From an uncultured Gilliamella sp. (GTDB taxonomy: Bacteria > Pseudomonadota > Gammaproteobacteria > Enterobacterales > Orbaceae), in the NCBI GenBank assembly GCA_946482005.1, contig CAMLPV010000006.1, forward strand, positions 62,001 through 126,000: a DNA stretch of 64,000 nucleotides, given 5' to 3'. Position 1 is the first letter of the stretch. Each line of letters starts with the position of its first letter. The position numbers were made by a program, and so were the translations under genes. Shown piece by piece: positions 30,483 to 41,529 of the stretch. The notes under the pieces were generated by a model. It saw nothing but the letters and a program-made list of their open reading frames with translations. It made no database searches and had not been told where the DNA came from.

Positions 30483-31889
30483 ATGAAAAAATGTACTTTG
30501 ATGTTAAATAATCCAGATGGCATTAGTCGACAAAATGAACCGGTAATCACCCGTCTTTTTTTTAAACAACAGCCAATTGATCCTACTCAAGTAAAACTCG
30601 TCGATGAAAAAGGCGATATTGTGCCACATCAACTATTTGATGTGGTCTATGATGAAACCAATCGGTTAATCACTGCCTGTTCAATCGCTTTTATAGTAAC
30701 CAATTTAAATCAATTAGTTGAAAATTATACTTTATATTTAGATTCGCAAGCCCAATTGAATAATTTAAAGGGTATAACACAATTAGATACTACATTGAAA
30801 GATGGAATTAAAAGACTAGATACTGGGCATTATGTTTTAGAATTATGTCGTGGAACTGCTGACGGTACTTCATATGGAAAATGGGGAATTCGTTATTTTG
30901 CAGCTAAAGCAGAAGGGCGTAATTTAATTAAAGATTGTTCTAATGCTATTGGTGGATTTTATGGACCGTTTTTTACGCCAGCAAATGGCTTAATTAATCC
31001 CCCTGAACACACAGTTGTAGATTGTCAAACCGAAGTTGAAGGCCCTATCTATTGTCGCTATCGTTTCAATGGTAAAATTCCAAATGGCTTAGATCCAGCT
31101 TTACACAATAAATCATTTTCAATTGTGTGGGAGTTTTTCTATCAATCACCATGGTTTAGACGTACTTATTATGTTGATGATTTTGAAACTTCTGTTGATG
31201 GTATGCCAGTGATAAATAAGATTACTGTTGGTGATGAGTATGAGAGTGGCCAAAATAATGTGGTATTCTCTCGCTTTGCTAGTTATGGTGGTACTTATTA
31301 TCGGCAGGGAGATCTGTATGCTAACATTCTAGCTGATGAAGTGAATCGAATTTTATCTCAACCGCTTGATAAACTTTCTCCAAATGCAAGACGCTATCGT
31401 GAATCAATAGGCGATAACATCAATGCAGTATCTTGGGATTTCTTTTGGCGGCTATTTTGTGTTAAAGAAGGTATCTTGAGTGATGAAGAAATAAAAGCAC
31501 ATGTTAAAACGATTTTACGTAAAGCACATCATGTAGTTCATAACAGCGATCGAAATAAAGCCGTATTATTCGCCAAAGAGGTCGATGTTAACAGTGTACC
31601 TGAACAGACTATTTTTCCACTTGCGGCAAATAAAACGGCTGAAATTAATCCGGAATCAGGGTATGCTATGGTCTGGTATACGAGCAATATTGTCGGACGT
31701 TATCAAATTGTGCAACGTAAAGATTCAGGTTGGGTGAATTGGGGGACAAATGGTGAAAATGAATACCCTGAATTACCAACCGGATCAACTATATATACGG
31801 CATATGGTCAATTTGATGATTGGCAAAAGCAAGCTGACAGTATGGAAAAAAACATTGATGTCAAACAAGGACTAATTGAAGATGAATGA
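30483..31889 (+). CDS. Unrecognised 468-residue protein in a sugar operon
   Basis: No family is recognised with confidence. There is no signal peptide or membrane helix, so it should be cytoplasmic. The N-terminal ~120 residues look beta-rich (TRLFFKQQPIDPTQVKLVDE, NYTLYLDSQ). The middle is rich in aromatic and acidic residues (WGIRYFAAKAEGRN, EFFYQSPWFRRTYYVDDFE), as in carbohydrate-active beta-sandwich enzymes. A faint resemblance to RIFT-barrel/YetA-like exo-lyases is suspected but not claimed. It lies between sugar permease and sugar kinase, overlapping the kinase start, so a role in converting the imported sugar or glycoside before phosphorylation is the best inference. Confidence 0.75.
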   Translation: MKKCTLMLNNPDGISRQNEPVITRLFFKQQPIDPTQVKLVDEKGDIVPHQLFDVVYDETNRLITACSIAFIVTNLNQLVENYTLYLDSQAQLNNLKGITQLDTTLKDGIKRLDTGHYVLELCRGTADGTSYGKWGIRYFAAKAEGRNLIKDCSNAIGGFYGPFFTPANGLINPPEHTVVDCQTEVEGPIYCRYRFNGKIPNGLDPALHNKSFSIVWEFFYQSPWFRRTYYVDDFETSVDGMPVINKITVGDEYESGQNNVVFSRFASYGGTYYRQGDLYANILADEVNRILSQPLDKLSPNARRYRESIGDNINAVSWDFFWRLFCVKEGILSDEEIKAHVKTILRKAHHVVHNSDRNKAVLFAKEVDVNSVPEQTIFPLAANKTAEINPESGYAMVWYTSNIVGRYQIVQRKDSGWVNWGTNGENEYPELPTGSTIYTAYGQFDDWQKQADSMEKNIDVKQGLIEDE

Positions 31890-32769
31890 CATAAAAGTTG
31901 TCGCAATAGGTGAGTTTTTATGGGATTGTTTACCTAACGGAAAAAAAATTGGCGGGGCAGCTGCCAATTTTTGTTATCATGCGAAATCAGCTGGAGCAAA
32001 CGCAATTTTGGTTTCTGCCATTGGTGATGACGAAAATGGTAAAGAATTAAGCAATCAACTTGAAAAACTACAAATTCCCCAACAACTTCAAATATCAAAA
32101 AGTTATCCAACAGGAACGGTATTAGTCAAATTGGATTCAGCAGGGAAACCAACTTATGATATTGTTAATCCTGTTGCTTGGGATGATATTCAGTTAACTG
32201 AGCAGCTATTAGAACTTATTAAACAAGATGATTTAGATGCAATTTATTTTGGTAGTTTAATTCAACGCAATCAACATAACCATGAGTTACTGAAAAAAAT
32301 TATCACTTATCGATCACCAAGAACCAAACTCATTGTTGATATTAATTTGCGTCAAAACCATTATAATAACGCGACTTTACTTTTGTGTATTGAACATGCC
32401 AATATCTTAAAGTTAAATGATGAAGAATTACCAATTATTGCCGATTTGTTAAAAATAAATTCTGAACCAAAAGTACTTTTCGATTATCTAAACCAGCATT
32501 ATCAACTTGAGTTATTAATTTATACTTGTGGTAGTGATGGCAGTCACCTAATCACAAAAAGCGAGCAAAACTATCATCCAGCAGAGAAAATCACTGCGAT
32601 TGATACTGTTGGTGCTGGTGATTCATTTATGGCTATTAGTAGTGTGCTATATTTAAAAGGTAAGGAATTAAAAGAAATTAATAGCAAAGCAAATCATATG
32701 GCTGCTTACGTTTGTACTCAAAGTGGTCCTATGCCAATTATACCAAAAAGTTATTTAGCTGAATTATAA
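31882..32769 (+). CDS. PfkB-family carbohydrate kinase (fructokinase-like)
   Basis: About 295 residues of the ribokinase/PfkB fold. N-terminal GEFLWDCLP and GGAAANFCYHAKSAGANA are typical of bacterial fructokinases. The C-terminal DTVGAGDSF holds the catalytic Asp and anion hole. The track starts at TTG 31876; ATG 31882 is preferred. It overlaps the upstream gene by 8 bp, so translation is coupled. It should phosphorylate the sugar delivered by the transporter. The exact sugar is not known. Confidence 0.88.
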   Translation: MNDIKVVAIGEFLWDCLPNGKKIGGAAANFCYHAKSAGANAILVSAIGDDENGKELSNQLEKLQIPQQLQISKSYPTGTVLVKLDSAGKPTYDIVNPVAWDDIQLTEQLLELIKQDDLDAIYFGSLIQRNQHNHELLKKIITYRSPRTKLIVDINLRQNHYNNATLLLCIEHANILKLNDEELPIIADLLKINSEPKVLFDYLNQHYQLELLIYTCGSDGSHLITKSEQNYHPAEKITAIDTVGAGDSFMAISSVLYLKGKELKEINSKANHMAAYVCTQSGPMPIIPKSYLAEL

Positions 32770-32774
32770 TTTCT

Positions 32775-32825
32775 ATAGGCCTAGCCTTATGTTAAACCAC
32801 TAAAGCTAGGCTATTTAACTTCTTT
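32775..32825 (+). terminator. Weak terminator after the sugar operon
   Basis: GCCTAGC (32779-32785) pairs with GCTAGGC (32815-32821) over a long loop, followed by TATTT. It is the only candidate terminator before thrS. Confidence 0.4.
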
Positions 32826-33019
32826 ATTTAATTTCTAATATATAGATTCAATTAATATTGATTTAACTTTCAAAATAAATTCATTTTGACAATTATATTG
32901 CCCTGAAAATAACATCCAATAATAAGATCAATTAAGTCTAATTTTAAATCAAGTTTAAACCTATTTAAAATCCTGATGATAAGTGATAGTATACTCCGTC
33001 TATTTATTTATGTACGCAT

Positions 33020-33040
33020 GTGCGCTTTCGTGTGGCGCAC
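33020..33040 (+). promoter_or_regulatory. ThrRS translational operator: tRNA-Thr anticodon-arm mimic
   Basis: GTGCGCT TTCGTGT GGCGCAC forms a 7-bp stem and a 7-nt loop. With tRNA numbering the loop reads U32 U33 C34 G35 U36 G37 U38, so CGU, a threonine anticodon, sits exactly in the anticodon position and U33 is conserved. It lies 20 bp before the thrS start, just upstream of AAGGA. In E. coli ThrRS binds a similar arm of its own mRNA to repress translation. Operation here is inferred from structure. Confidence 0.8.
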
Positions 33041-33060
33041 CACTGTTATAAGGATTTATT

Positions 33061-34986
33061 ATGCCAATTATTACTCTTCCTGACGGAAGTCAACGTCAAT
33101 TCGATAAACCGGTTTCTGTATTAGAAGTTGCTCAAAGTATTGGAGCAGGGCTTGCTAAAGCTTGTATTGCTGGTCGTGTTAATGGCGAGCGTAAAGATGC
33201 GTGTGATGTGATTGATCAAGATGCTACCTTAGCTATTATTACCGCAAAAGATGAAGATGGGCTTGAAATTATTCGTCATTCATGTGCACATTTATTAGGT
33301 CATGCTATTAAACAATTATGGCCAAATACGCAGATGGCGATAGGACCAACAATTGATAATGGCTTTTATTATGACGTTGATTTAGATCACTCTTTAACGC
33401 AGGAAGATCTTGATGCTTTAGAAAAACGTATGCATGAATTGGCCAAAAAAGATTATGAAGTAAAAAAAGAAGTAGTAAGTTGGGAACGCGCTAGAGAAGT
33501 ATTCTGGGAACGTCATGAACCATATAAAATTGCTATTTTAGATGAAAATATTCCTAAAGATTCTACGCCGGCACTTTATCATCACGAAGAATATATTGAT
33601 ATGTGCCGCGGGCCACATGTGCCTAATATGCGTTTTTGTCACCATTTTAAATTGCAAAAAATCGCTGGAGCATATTGGCGTGGTAATAGTGATAATAAAA
33701 TGTTACAACGTATTTATGGTACTGCATGGGCGGATAAGAAACAACTTGATAGCTACTTACAATTTTTAGAAGAAGCGGCTAAGCGCGACCATCGTAAAAT
33801 TGGTAAACAGCTTGATCTGTATCATATGCAGGAAGAAGCACCTGGTATGGTATTTTGGCATAATGATGGTTGGATTATTTTCCGTGAACTTGAAGTTTTT
33901 GTGCGTACCAAACTAAAAGAATACGATTATCAAGAAGTGAAAGGTCCATTTATGATGGATCGCGTATTATGGGAAAAAACAGGGCATTGGGGTAACTATA
34001 AAGAGTTAATGTTTGTTACTTCATCAGAAAATCGTGAATACTGCATTAAACCAATGAATTGTCCGGGCCATGTACAGATTTTTAATCAAGGCCTAAAATC
34101 ATATCGTGATTTACCATTACGTATGGCGGAATTTGGTAGTTGTCATCGTAATGAACCTTCTGGATCTTTGCATGGTTTAATGCGAGTTAGAGGTTTTACT
34201 CAAGATGATGCACATATCTTCTGTACTGAAGGTCAAATTCGAAGTGAAGTTAATAACTGTATCAAAATGGTTTATGATACTTATAGCACATTTGGTTTCA
34301 AAGACATCACCGTTAAATTATCTACTCGCCCAGAAAAACGCATTGGTAAGGATGAAACTTGGGATTTAGCTGAGAAAGATTTAGCTGAATGTTTAACTGA
34401 AAATGGCATTGAATTTGAGTATTTACCTGGTGAAGGTGCTTTTTATGGACCAAAAATCGAATTTACGCTTCATGATTGCTTAGGTCGTGCATGGCAATGT
34501 GGTACTATTCAACTCGACTTTATGTTGCCAGAACGTTTAGATGCAACATATGTTGGTGAAGATAACGAACGTCATGTTCCGGTTATGATTCACCGAGCAA
34601 TTTTAGGTTCCATGGAACGTTTTATGGGAATTTTAACAGAAGATTGTGCTGGTTTCTTCCCAACTTGGTTAGCACCATTACAAGTTGCTGTTATTAATAT
34701 CACCGATAATCAAGCTGATTATGCCAAACAATTAACCGAACAACTACAAAAAATCGGTATTAGAGCAAAAGCAGACTTGAGAAATGAGAAAATTGGGTTT
34801 AAAATTCGCGAGCATACTCTAAAACGTGTTCCTTATATGTTTGTTTGTGGAGACAAAGAGATGGAATCAGGAACAATTTCAGTTCGAACTCGTCAAGGTA
34901 AAGATCTTGGTAGCTTTGAAGTGAAACATGTTATAGAATTATTGCTTAATGAAATTCATAGTCGTTCATTAGAACAGATGAATTAA
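33061..34986 (+). CDS. thrS: Threonyl-tRNA synthetase
   Basis: Charges tRNA-Thr. The 641 residues show the TGS domain ([15 protein letters not shown]), the editing domain with [14 protein letters not shown] and the Zn-site region, the class II core ([39 protein letters not shown]) and the anticodon-binding domain ([15 protein letters not shown]). Very close to the E. coli enzyme at full length. It heads the conserved cluster thrS-infC-rpmI-rplT-pheM-pheST-ihfA and is preceded by an anticodon-arm mimic. Confidence 0.98.
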   Translation: MPIITLPDGSQRQFDKPVSVLEVAQSIGAGLAKACIAGRVNGERKDACDVIDQDATLAIITAKDEDGLEIIRHSCAHLLGHAIKQLWPNTQMAIGPTIDNGFYYDVDLDHSLTQEDLDALEKRMHELAKKDYEVKKEVVSWERAREVFWERHEPYKIAILDENIPKDSTPALYHHEEYIDMCRGPHVPNMRFCHHFKLQKIAGAYWRGNSDNKMLQRIYGTAWADKKQLDSYLQFLEEAAKRDHRKIGKQLDLYHMQEEAPGMVFWHNDGWIIFRELEVFVRTKLKEYDYQEVKGPFMMDRVLWEKTGHWGNYKELMFVTSSENREYCIKPMNCPGHVQIFNQGLKSYRDLPLRMAEFGSCHRNEPSGSLHGLMRVRGFTQDDAHIFCTEGQIRSEVNNCIKMVYDTYSTFGFKDITVKLSTRPEKRIGKDETWDLAEKDLAECLTENGIEFEYLPGEGAFYGPKIEFTLHDCLGRAWQCGTIQLDFMLPERLDATYVGEDNERHVPVMIHRAILGSMERFMGILTEDCAGFFPTWLAPLQVAVINITDNQADYAKQLTEQLQKIGIRAKADLRNEKIGFKIREHTLKRVPYMFVCGDKEMESGTISVRTRQGKDLGSFEVKHVIELLLNEIHSRSLEQMN

Positions 34987-35013
34987 TGATAAATTACTTT
35001 GGAGGAATGAGAT

Positions 35014-35553
35014 ATTAAAGTCAGTAAACGAATTCAGTCAACACGCGCGCATAAAATCAACGATGAGATTACCGCTCGCGAGGTGAGGTTAACCGGCGTC
35101 GATGGTGAACAGCTCGGTATTGTTAGCTTAGATGAAGCTTTAAAGCAAGCTGAAGAAGCAACGTTAGATTTAGTTGAAATAAGTCCTAATGCAGAGCCAC
35201 CTGTTTGTCGAATTATGGATTATGGCAAGTTCCTCTATGAAAAGAGTAAAGCAACAAAAGAACAGAAGAAGAAGCAAAAGGTTGTTCAGGTTAAGGAAAT
35301 TAAATTCCGACCTGGTACAGACGAAGGCGACTATCAGGTAAAACTCCGCAGCCTGATACGCTTTCTTGAAGATGGCGATAAAGCTAAAGTCACGTTGCGT
35401 TTTCGTGGACGTGAAATGGCTCACCAACAGTTAGGTACTGAAATGCTTGATCGCATTAAAGAAGACTTAGCTGATTTGGCGGTAATTGAATCTTATCCAA
35501 CTAAGATTGAAGGCCGTCAAATGATTATGGTGTTAGCGCCGAAGAAGAAGTAA
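35014..35553 (+). CDS. infC: Translation initiation factor IF-3, ATT start codon
   Basis: Prevents premature subunit joining and proofreads start codons. The ORF track begins at an internal GTG (35083). The real start is ATT at 35014, seven bases after GGAGGA: the frame reads [27 protein letters not shown] and aligns with the E. coli N-terminus. The full protein is 179 residues, including [19 protein letters not shown] and [16 protein letters not shown] rare AUU start is the known basis of IF3 autoregulation in E. coli and is conserved here. Confidence 0.97.
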   Translation: MKVSKRIQSTRAHKINDEITAREVRLTGVDGEQLGIVSLDEALKQAEEATLDLVEISPNAEPPVCRIMDYGKFLYEKSKATKEQKKKQKVVQVKEIKFRPGTDEGDYQVKLRSLIRFLEDGDKAKVTLRFRGREMAHQQLGTEMLDRIKEDLADLAVIESYPTKIEGRQMIMVLAPKKK

Positions 35554-35636
35554 TGGTTTTGCAAGTTAATCTTTAGTTTTCTAAAAATTACACCATTATT
35601 TTATTTTTATTAACAATGCGAAGTGGGAATTATAAA

Positions 35637-35834
35637 ATGCCTAAAATTAAAACTGTAAGAGGCGCAGCAAAGCGCTTTAAAAAAACAGCTTCTGGTGGCT
35701 TTAAGCATAAACAAGCTAACAAGAGCCATATCCTAACTAAAAAATCAACTAAACGTAAACGTCATTTACGTGGTTTGACTACTGTGTCAAAAGGCGATTT
35801 AGGTTTAGTAGTGGCGTGTGTCCCATACGCTTAA
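35637..35834 (+). CDS. rpmI: 50S ribosomal protein L35
   Basis: A 65-residue basic ribosomal protein. The start is at ATG 35637 ([17 protein letters not shown]), not at the track's 35616, because bL35 begins this way and GTGGGA precedes it. Body [15 protein letters not shown] is typical. It lies between infC and rplT, as in E. coli. Confidence 0.97.
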   Translation: MPKIKTVRGAAKRFKKTASGGFKHKQANKSHILTKKSTKRKRHLRGLTTVSKGDLGLVVACVPYA

Positions 35835-35862
35835 ATATTGATTAATTATTTAGAGGATATAG

Positions 35863-36219
<357 letters not shown>

Positions 36220-36231
36220 TAGCTTTATAAG

Positions 36232-36254
36232 AGCCGAGTTATCTCGGCTTTTAT
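36232..36254 (+). terminator. Terminator after rplT
   Basis: AGCCGAG TTAT CTCGGCT followed by TTTATGTTTT. It separates the ribosomal protein genes from the pheM leader. Confidence 0.8.
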
Positions 36255-36286
36255 GTTTTATAATCTTAATTATTTAAGAGTTGATT

Positions 36287-36343
36287 ATGAATCTAGTTAT
36301 CTTTCGTTTCTTTTTTAGCTTCAGTATTGCTATTCGTTCATGA
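36287..36343 (+). CDS. pheM: pheST operon leader peptide
   Basis: An 18-codon ORF too short for the ORF track: MNLVIFRFFFSFSIAIRS. Five phenylalanine codons lie within eight positions, as in E. coli PheM, and it sits between rplT and pheS, just before a terminator hairpin. Ribosome stalling at the Phe codons when Phe-tRNA is scarce should relieve termination and raise PheRS synthesis. AAGAG serves as the ribosome binding site. Confidence 0.9.
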   Translation: MNLVIFRFFFSFSIAIRS

Positions 36344-36352
36344 GGCAAATGA

Positions 36353-37408
<1,056 letters not shown>

Positions 37409-37424
37409 TTCTGGAGATCAAAAC

Positions 37425-39812
37425 ATGAAATTTAGTGAAAGTTGGCTACGTGAATGGATCAATCCAGAAATAAGTAGCGAAAAACTTGCTGACCAGTTAA
37501 CTATGGCTGGTTTAGAAGTAGATGATATTGAAAAAGTGGCTGGTGATTTTACCGGTGTAGTGGTGGGTAAAGTTGTTGAATGTAAACAACATCCTAATGC
37601 TGACAAATTACGAGTGACCAAAGTAGATATTGGTAAACCAGAATTATTGGATATTGTTTGTGGTGCACCTAATTGTCGTCAAGGTTTAACCGTAGCTTGT
37701 GCCACAGTTGGCGCTGTATTACCTGGTGATTTTAAAATCAAAGCAGCAAAGCTTCGAGGTGAACCATCGGAAGGGATGTTGTGTTCTTATTCTGAGTTAG
37801 GCATTTCCGACGATCATAATGGAATTATTGAATTACCAGAGGATGCCCCTTTAGGACAAGATATACGACAATATTTAAATTTAGATGATGTAATGATTGA
37901 TATTAGTGTAACACCAAATCGTGCTGATTGTTTCGGCATCATTGGTGTTGCAAGAGATATTTCTGCTGTGAATAATATTCCAGTTAAAGAATTGAAAACT
38001 CAAGAAGTTACGCCTACTATTCAAGATACTTTGTCAATACAAGTTAATGAAGCTAAAGCTGCCCCTCGGTATTTAGGCCGAATCATTAAAAATATCAATG
38101 TTGATGCAACCACGCCACTGTGGATGAGAGAAAAGTTACGTCGTGGTGGTATTCGTTCTATCGACGCAATTGTCGATATTACTAACTACGTCTTATTAGA
38201 ACTTGGTCACCCAATGCATGCGTTTGATTTAGCCGAGATAGAAAAGGGCATAGTTGTTCGTTATGCGAATCAAGCAGAAAAACTTGTGTTACTCAATGGT
38301 AATGAAGTTGAACTTAATGAAGAAACATTAGTAATAGCCGATCATCAAAAAGTTTTAGCTATAGCTGGTATTATGGGTGGGGAAAAATCAGGTGTTACTA
38401 ATACTACTAAAGATATCTTCCTTGAATCAGCATTCTTTTCTCCTTTAGCTATAACAGGAAAAGCACGTGAATATGGCTTACATACTGAAGCCTCTCATCG
38501 TTATGAACGAGGTGTTGATCCTTATTTACAATCAGCTGCAATCGAAAGAGCAACTCAATTGATTGTTGATATCTGTGGTGGTGATGTTGGTCCAATCACT
38601 GAAGTTACCAACGAACAACAACTTCCTACTCAAGCTACAATTCAATTACGTAGAAATAAAATAGATCGAATTATTGGTTATTCAATTGAAACTCAAAAAA
38701 TTACCGATATTTTAGTTAGATTAGGTTGTGAAGTTTCTTATAACGAAAACGTTTGGACGGTGAAATCACCTAGTTGGCGATTTGATTTACAAATTGAAGA
38801 AGATTTAGTTGAAGAAGTCGCTCGGATTTATGGCTATAACAACATTCCTAATGTAAATTTGAAGATTGAATCTGTAATGAAGCCAAAACCAGAAAGTATA
38901 ATTCCTTTATCTAGAGTAAAAAATTTATTCGTTGATAAAGGTTATCAAGAGGCTGTGACTTATAGTTTTGTTGATCCTAAAGTTCAACAAGCATTACATC
39001 CACAACAAGCACAAATTACATTACCAAACCCAATTTCGAGTGAAATGTCGGTTATGCGTCTGTCCTTATGGTCTGGATTATTAGATGCAGTGTTATACAA
39101 CCAAAACCGCCAACAATCTCGAATGAGATTATTTGAAACGGGTTTGCGTTTTATCCCTGACAGCTCATGTGAATTTGGTGTTCGCCAAGAATTGATGCTT
39201 TCCGGTGTTGTGACTGGTAGCCTCTATGAAGAACACTGGACATTACCTAAACAACATATCGATTTTTACGACTTAAAAGGGGATTTAGAATTACTATTCT
39301 CTCTTTTAGGTTGTAATGATACAGTCGAATATAGAAAATCAGAACTTGAGGCATTACATCCAGGCCAAAGTGCAGCAATTTACATAAATGACGATCTTAT
39401 CGGCAATTTTGGCGTTTTACATCCAGAAATTGAAAAAAAATTATCTTTAAATAGTAAAACGCTTGTTTTTGAAATAAATTTAGATAAAATTAATGGCAAA
39501 AGAGTTCCTGTTGCTCATGAATTATCTAAATATCCGTCTAACAAGCGTGATATAGCTGTAGTCGTATCAAATACAATACCAGCAGCAGATATTATTACTG
39601 AGTGTAAGCGTGCTGGTGGTGAACAGCTTATAAAAGTTAATTTATTTGATGTCTATCAAGGTGAAAATATCGAAAAAAACCAGAAAAGCCTTGCTATCAG
39701 TTTGATTTTACAAGACAAATCACGTACACTGGAAGAAGAAGATATAACAAACATTGTAAGCAAATGTATTATTGCTTTACAAAATCGTTTTAATGCCCAA
39801 TTAAGAGAATAA
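37425..39812 (+). CDS. pheT: Phenylalanyl-tRNA synthetase beta subunit
   Basis: The 795-residue structural and editing subunit. An N-terminal EMAP/tRNA-binding domain ([22 protein letters not shown] begins it), B1/B5 domains with the editing region, the pseudo-class II core and the C-terminal anticodon-binding FDX-ACB domain ([14 protein letters not shown]) are all in order. Its stop is 5 bp from ihfA. Confidence 0.98.
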   Translation: MKFSESWLREWINPEISSEKLADQLTMAGLEVDDIEKVAGDFTGVVVGKVVECKQHPNADKLRVTKVDIGKPELLDIVCGAPNCRQGLTVACATVGAVLPGDFKIKAAKLRGEPSEGMLCSYSELGISDDHNGIIELPEDAPLGQDIRQYLNLDDVMIDISVTPNRADCFGIIGVARDISAVNNIPVKELKTQEVTPTIQDTLSIQVNEAKAAPRYLGRIIKNINVDATTPLWMREKLRRGGIRSIDAIVDITNYVLLELGHPMHAFDLAEIEKGIVVRYANQAEKLVLLNGNEVELNEETLVIADHQKVLAIAGIMGGEKSGVTNTTKDIFLESAFFSPLAITGKAREYGLHTEASHRYERGVDPYLQSAAIERATQLIVDICGGDVGPITEVTNEQQLPTQATIQLRRNKIDRIIGYSIETQKITDILVRLGCEVSYNENVWTVKSPSWRFDLQIEEDLVEEVARIYGYNNIPNVNLKIESVMKPKPESIIPLSRVKNLFVDKGYQEAVTYSFVDPKVQQALHPQQAQITLPNPISSEMSVMRLSLWSGLLDAVLYNQNRQQSRMRLFETGLRFIPDSSCEFGVRQELMLSGVVTGSLYEEHWTLPKQHIDFYDLKGDLELLFSLLGCNDTVEYRKSELEALHPGQSAAIYINDDLIGNFGVLHPEIEKKLSLNSKTLVFEINLDKINGKRVPVAHELSKYPSNKRDIAVVVSNTIPAADIITECKRAGGEQLIKVNLFDVYQGENIEKNQKSLAISLILQDKSRTLEEEDITNIVSKCIIALQNRFNAQLRE

Positions 39813-39817
39813 TAATT

Positions 39818-40111
39818 ATGACATTAACTAAAGCTGATATTGCAGATCGACTTGCCGATAAATTTGATATTGATCGTCAAGAAGCTAAAGTCCTAGTTGA
39901 ACTTTTTTTCGAAGAAATTCGAGTTGCTTTAGAAAAAGGTGAACCTGTTAAACTTTCTGGATTTGGCAATTTTGCTGTTCGTGATAAAAATTCACGACCA
40001 GGTCGTAATCCGAAAACCGGGGAAAGTGTTGATATCTCAGCTCGACGAGTTGTGACATTTAGACCTGGTATTAAATTTAGAGAACGAATCGAGAAAAATT
40101 TAACTTTATAA
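39818..40111 (+). CDS. ihfA: Integration host factor alpha subunit
   Basis: A 97-residue HU/IHF-family DNA-bending protein. [41 protein letters not shown] (beta arm with the intercalating Pro in RPGRNPKTG) and [16 protein letters not shown] identify IhfA. Partner of IhfB (not in the window). It is last in the pheST operon, as in E. coli. Confidence 0.96.
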   Translation: MTLTKADIADRLADKFDIDRQEAKVLVELFFEEIRVALEKGEPVKLSGFGNFAVRDKNSRPGRNPKTGESVDISARRVVTFRPGIKFRERIEKNLTL

Positions 40112-40149
40112 ATTAAGTTAGTTCTTAAATTTCGTTTCGTAAGTAATAG

Positions 40150-40192
40150 CCTTTCTGTTGTTATTACACGACAGAAAGGTTAATTTTTTTTA
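40150..40192 (+). terminator. Terminator after ihfA
   Basis: CCTTTCTGT ... ACAGAAAGG with a 12-nt loop, followed by TTAATTTTTTT. It closes the thrS-ihfA cluster. Confidence 0.85.
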
Positions 40193-40202
40193 TAAAAAAG
40201 TA

Positions 40203-40231
40203 TTGTAATAAATTGCTAATTAAAGCATAAT
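40203..40231 (+). promoter_or_regulatory. Promoter of the 4.5S RNA gene
   Basis: TTGTAA (40203-40208), 17-bp spacer, CATAAT (40226-40231). Transcription would begin about 8 nt before the mature RNA, so a short 5' leader is expected. Confidence 0.6.
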
Positions 40232-40245
40232 ACTGCCTCTTCAAT

Positions 40246-40357
40246 GGAGGCTCTATGGGTCCTCTTGCAACATTTTTTTGCTCATCAGGTCAGGTCCGGA
40301 AGGAAGCAGCCAAAGTAAAAAATATGTGTGTGGGATGTGGCTGATAGGGTCTCCTCC
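40246..40357 (+). ncRNA. ffs: Signal recognition particle 4.5S RNA
   Basis: The conserved SRP core is present: CAGGTCAGGTCCGGAAGGAA followed by GCAGCC, the apical loop and symmetric loop where Ffh binds. The ends GGAGG and CCTCC pair, and the long arms (TCTATGGGTCC, TGATAGGGTCT) form the hairpin. Length of about 112 nt is right for a small bacterial SRP RNA. It is transcribed alone, between ihfA and htpX. Confidence 0.95.
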
Positions 40358-40561
40358 AATAAAGTTAAAACCTGAATCCTAACATTAAGTTACTGCTCCC
40401 CATTGTGGTGTTGGCTATTCAATAGCCATTTAAATTATCCTTTAAAAATTTCCTATCAAAGAGGTTGTAGTAACGAAACATTTTTGCGATCATATTTTAA
40501 ATTTTATTTATTTTATTAAGTAAAATTATTTATTTTAGAAAAAAGTATTGAGGAATTATTT

Positions 40562-41431
40562 ATGATGCGAGTTGGATTATTCATCCTAACTAACTTAGCT
40601 GTTATGTTTGTATTTGGTATAATTTTAAGTATTTTTGGGGTCAATGCTCATAGTACATTAGGATTACTCATATTTGCAGCTATTTTTGGTTTTGGTGGTT
40701 CTTTTATTTCTCTACTTTTATCCAAAACAATGGCTCTACGGGCTGTAGGTGGGAAAATAATTACAGATCCTCGCAACGCTCAAGAACAATGGTTAGTGGA
40801 TATTGTTAGTCGTCAAGCTAATATACTTAAAATAAAAACCCCAGAAATTGCAATTTATCAAGCTAATGATATTAATGCATTTGCAACAGGAGCAACAAAA
40901 AATAATTCATTGGTGGCAGTAAGTTCTGGTCTATTGTCAGCGATGACCCAAGACGAAGCTGAAGCCGTAATAGGGCATGAAATGAGTCATGTAGCTAATG
41001 GTGATATGGTGACTATGACACTTTTACAAGGTGTACTTAATACTTTTGTTATTTTCATTTCACGAATAATTGCTTCAATGGTAACAAAAGTATTGGAAGA
41101 GAAAAGTGAAGGACTATCAACTTTGGCCTATTATGTTATCGTTATGATTTTTGAGACAATATTTGGTATTTTGGCAAGTATTATTGCTATGTGGTTTTCA
41201 CGTTATCGAGAATTTCATGCCGATGCAGGTTCAGCCAAATTGGTGGGCGCAGCTAAAATGATTGCCGCATTAGAGAAACTAAAAATAAGCCATGAACCCA
41301 ACGAAGAGGCCTCAATATTGGCATTTTGTATCAATGGTGAAAAGAAAGCTAAGTTCTCTGAATTATTTTTATCTCATCCACCTTTAGATAAACGTATTGA
41401 AGCACTACGTAATCAATCTTACATTGATTAA
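40562..41431 (+). CDS. htpX: Membrane-bound zinc protease HtpX
   Basis: A 289-residue inner-membrane metalloprotease for quality control of membrane proteins. Two N-terminal helices, the zinc motif HEMSH ([13 protein letters not shown]), two further helices and the distal Glu site [15 protein letters not shown] all match E. coli HtpX. In E. coli it is controlled by CpxR; no such site was identified here. A terminator follows. Confidence 0.96.
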   Translation: MMRVGLFILTNLAVMFVFGIILSIFGVNAHSTLGLLIFAAIFGFGGSFISLLLSKTMALRAVGGKIITDPRNAQEQWLVDIVSRQANILKIKTPEIAIYQANDINAFATGATKNNSLVAVSSGLLSAMTQDEAEAVIGHEMSHVANGDMVTMTLLQGVLNTFVIFISRIIASMVTKVLEEKSEGLSTLAYYVIVMIFETIFGILASIIAMWFSRYREFHADAGSAKLVGAAKMIAALEKLKISHEPNEEASILAFCINGEKKAKFSELFLSHPPLDKRIEALRNQSYID

Positions 41432-41450
41432 AAAATTTGATTAAAAAAAC

Positions 41451-41486
41451 ACTAATGGCAAATATTTATCCTATTTGCCATTTTTA
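41451..41486 (+). terminator. Terminator after htpX
   Basis: AATGGCAAATA / TATTTGCCATT stem (41454-41482) with a 7-nt loop, followed by TTTTAT. Confidence 0.8.
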
Positions 41487-41529
41487 TATTGTAATTATCA
41501 TCTAATGCTATATTTCCAGAGAATTTTAT

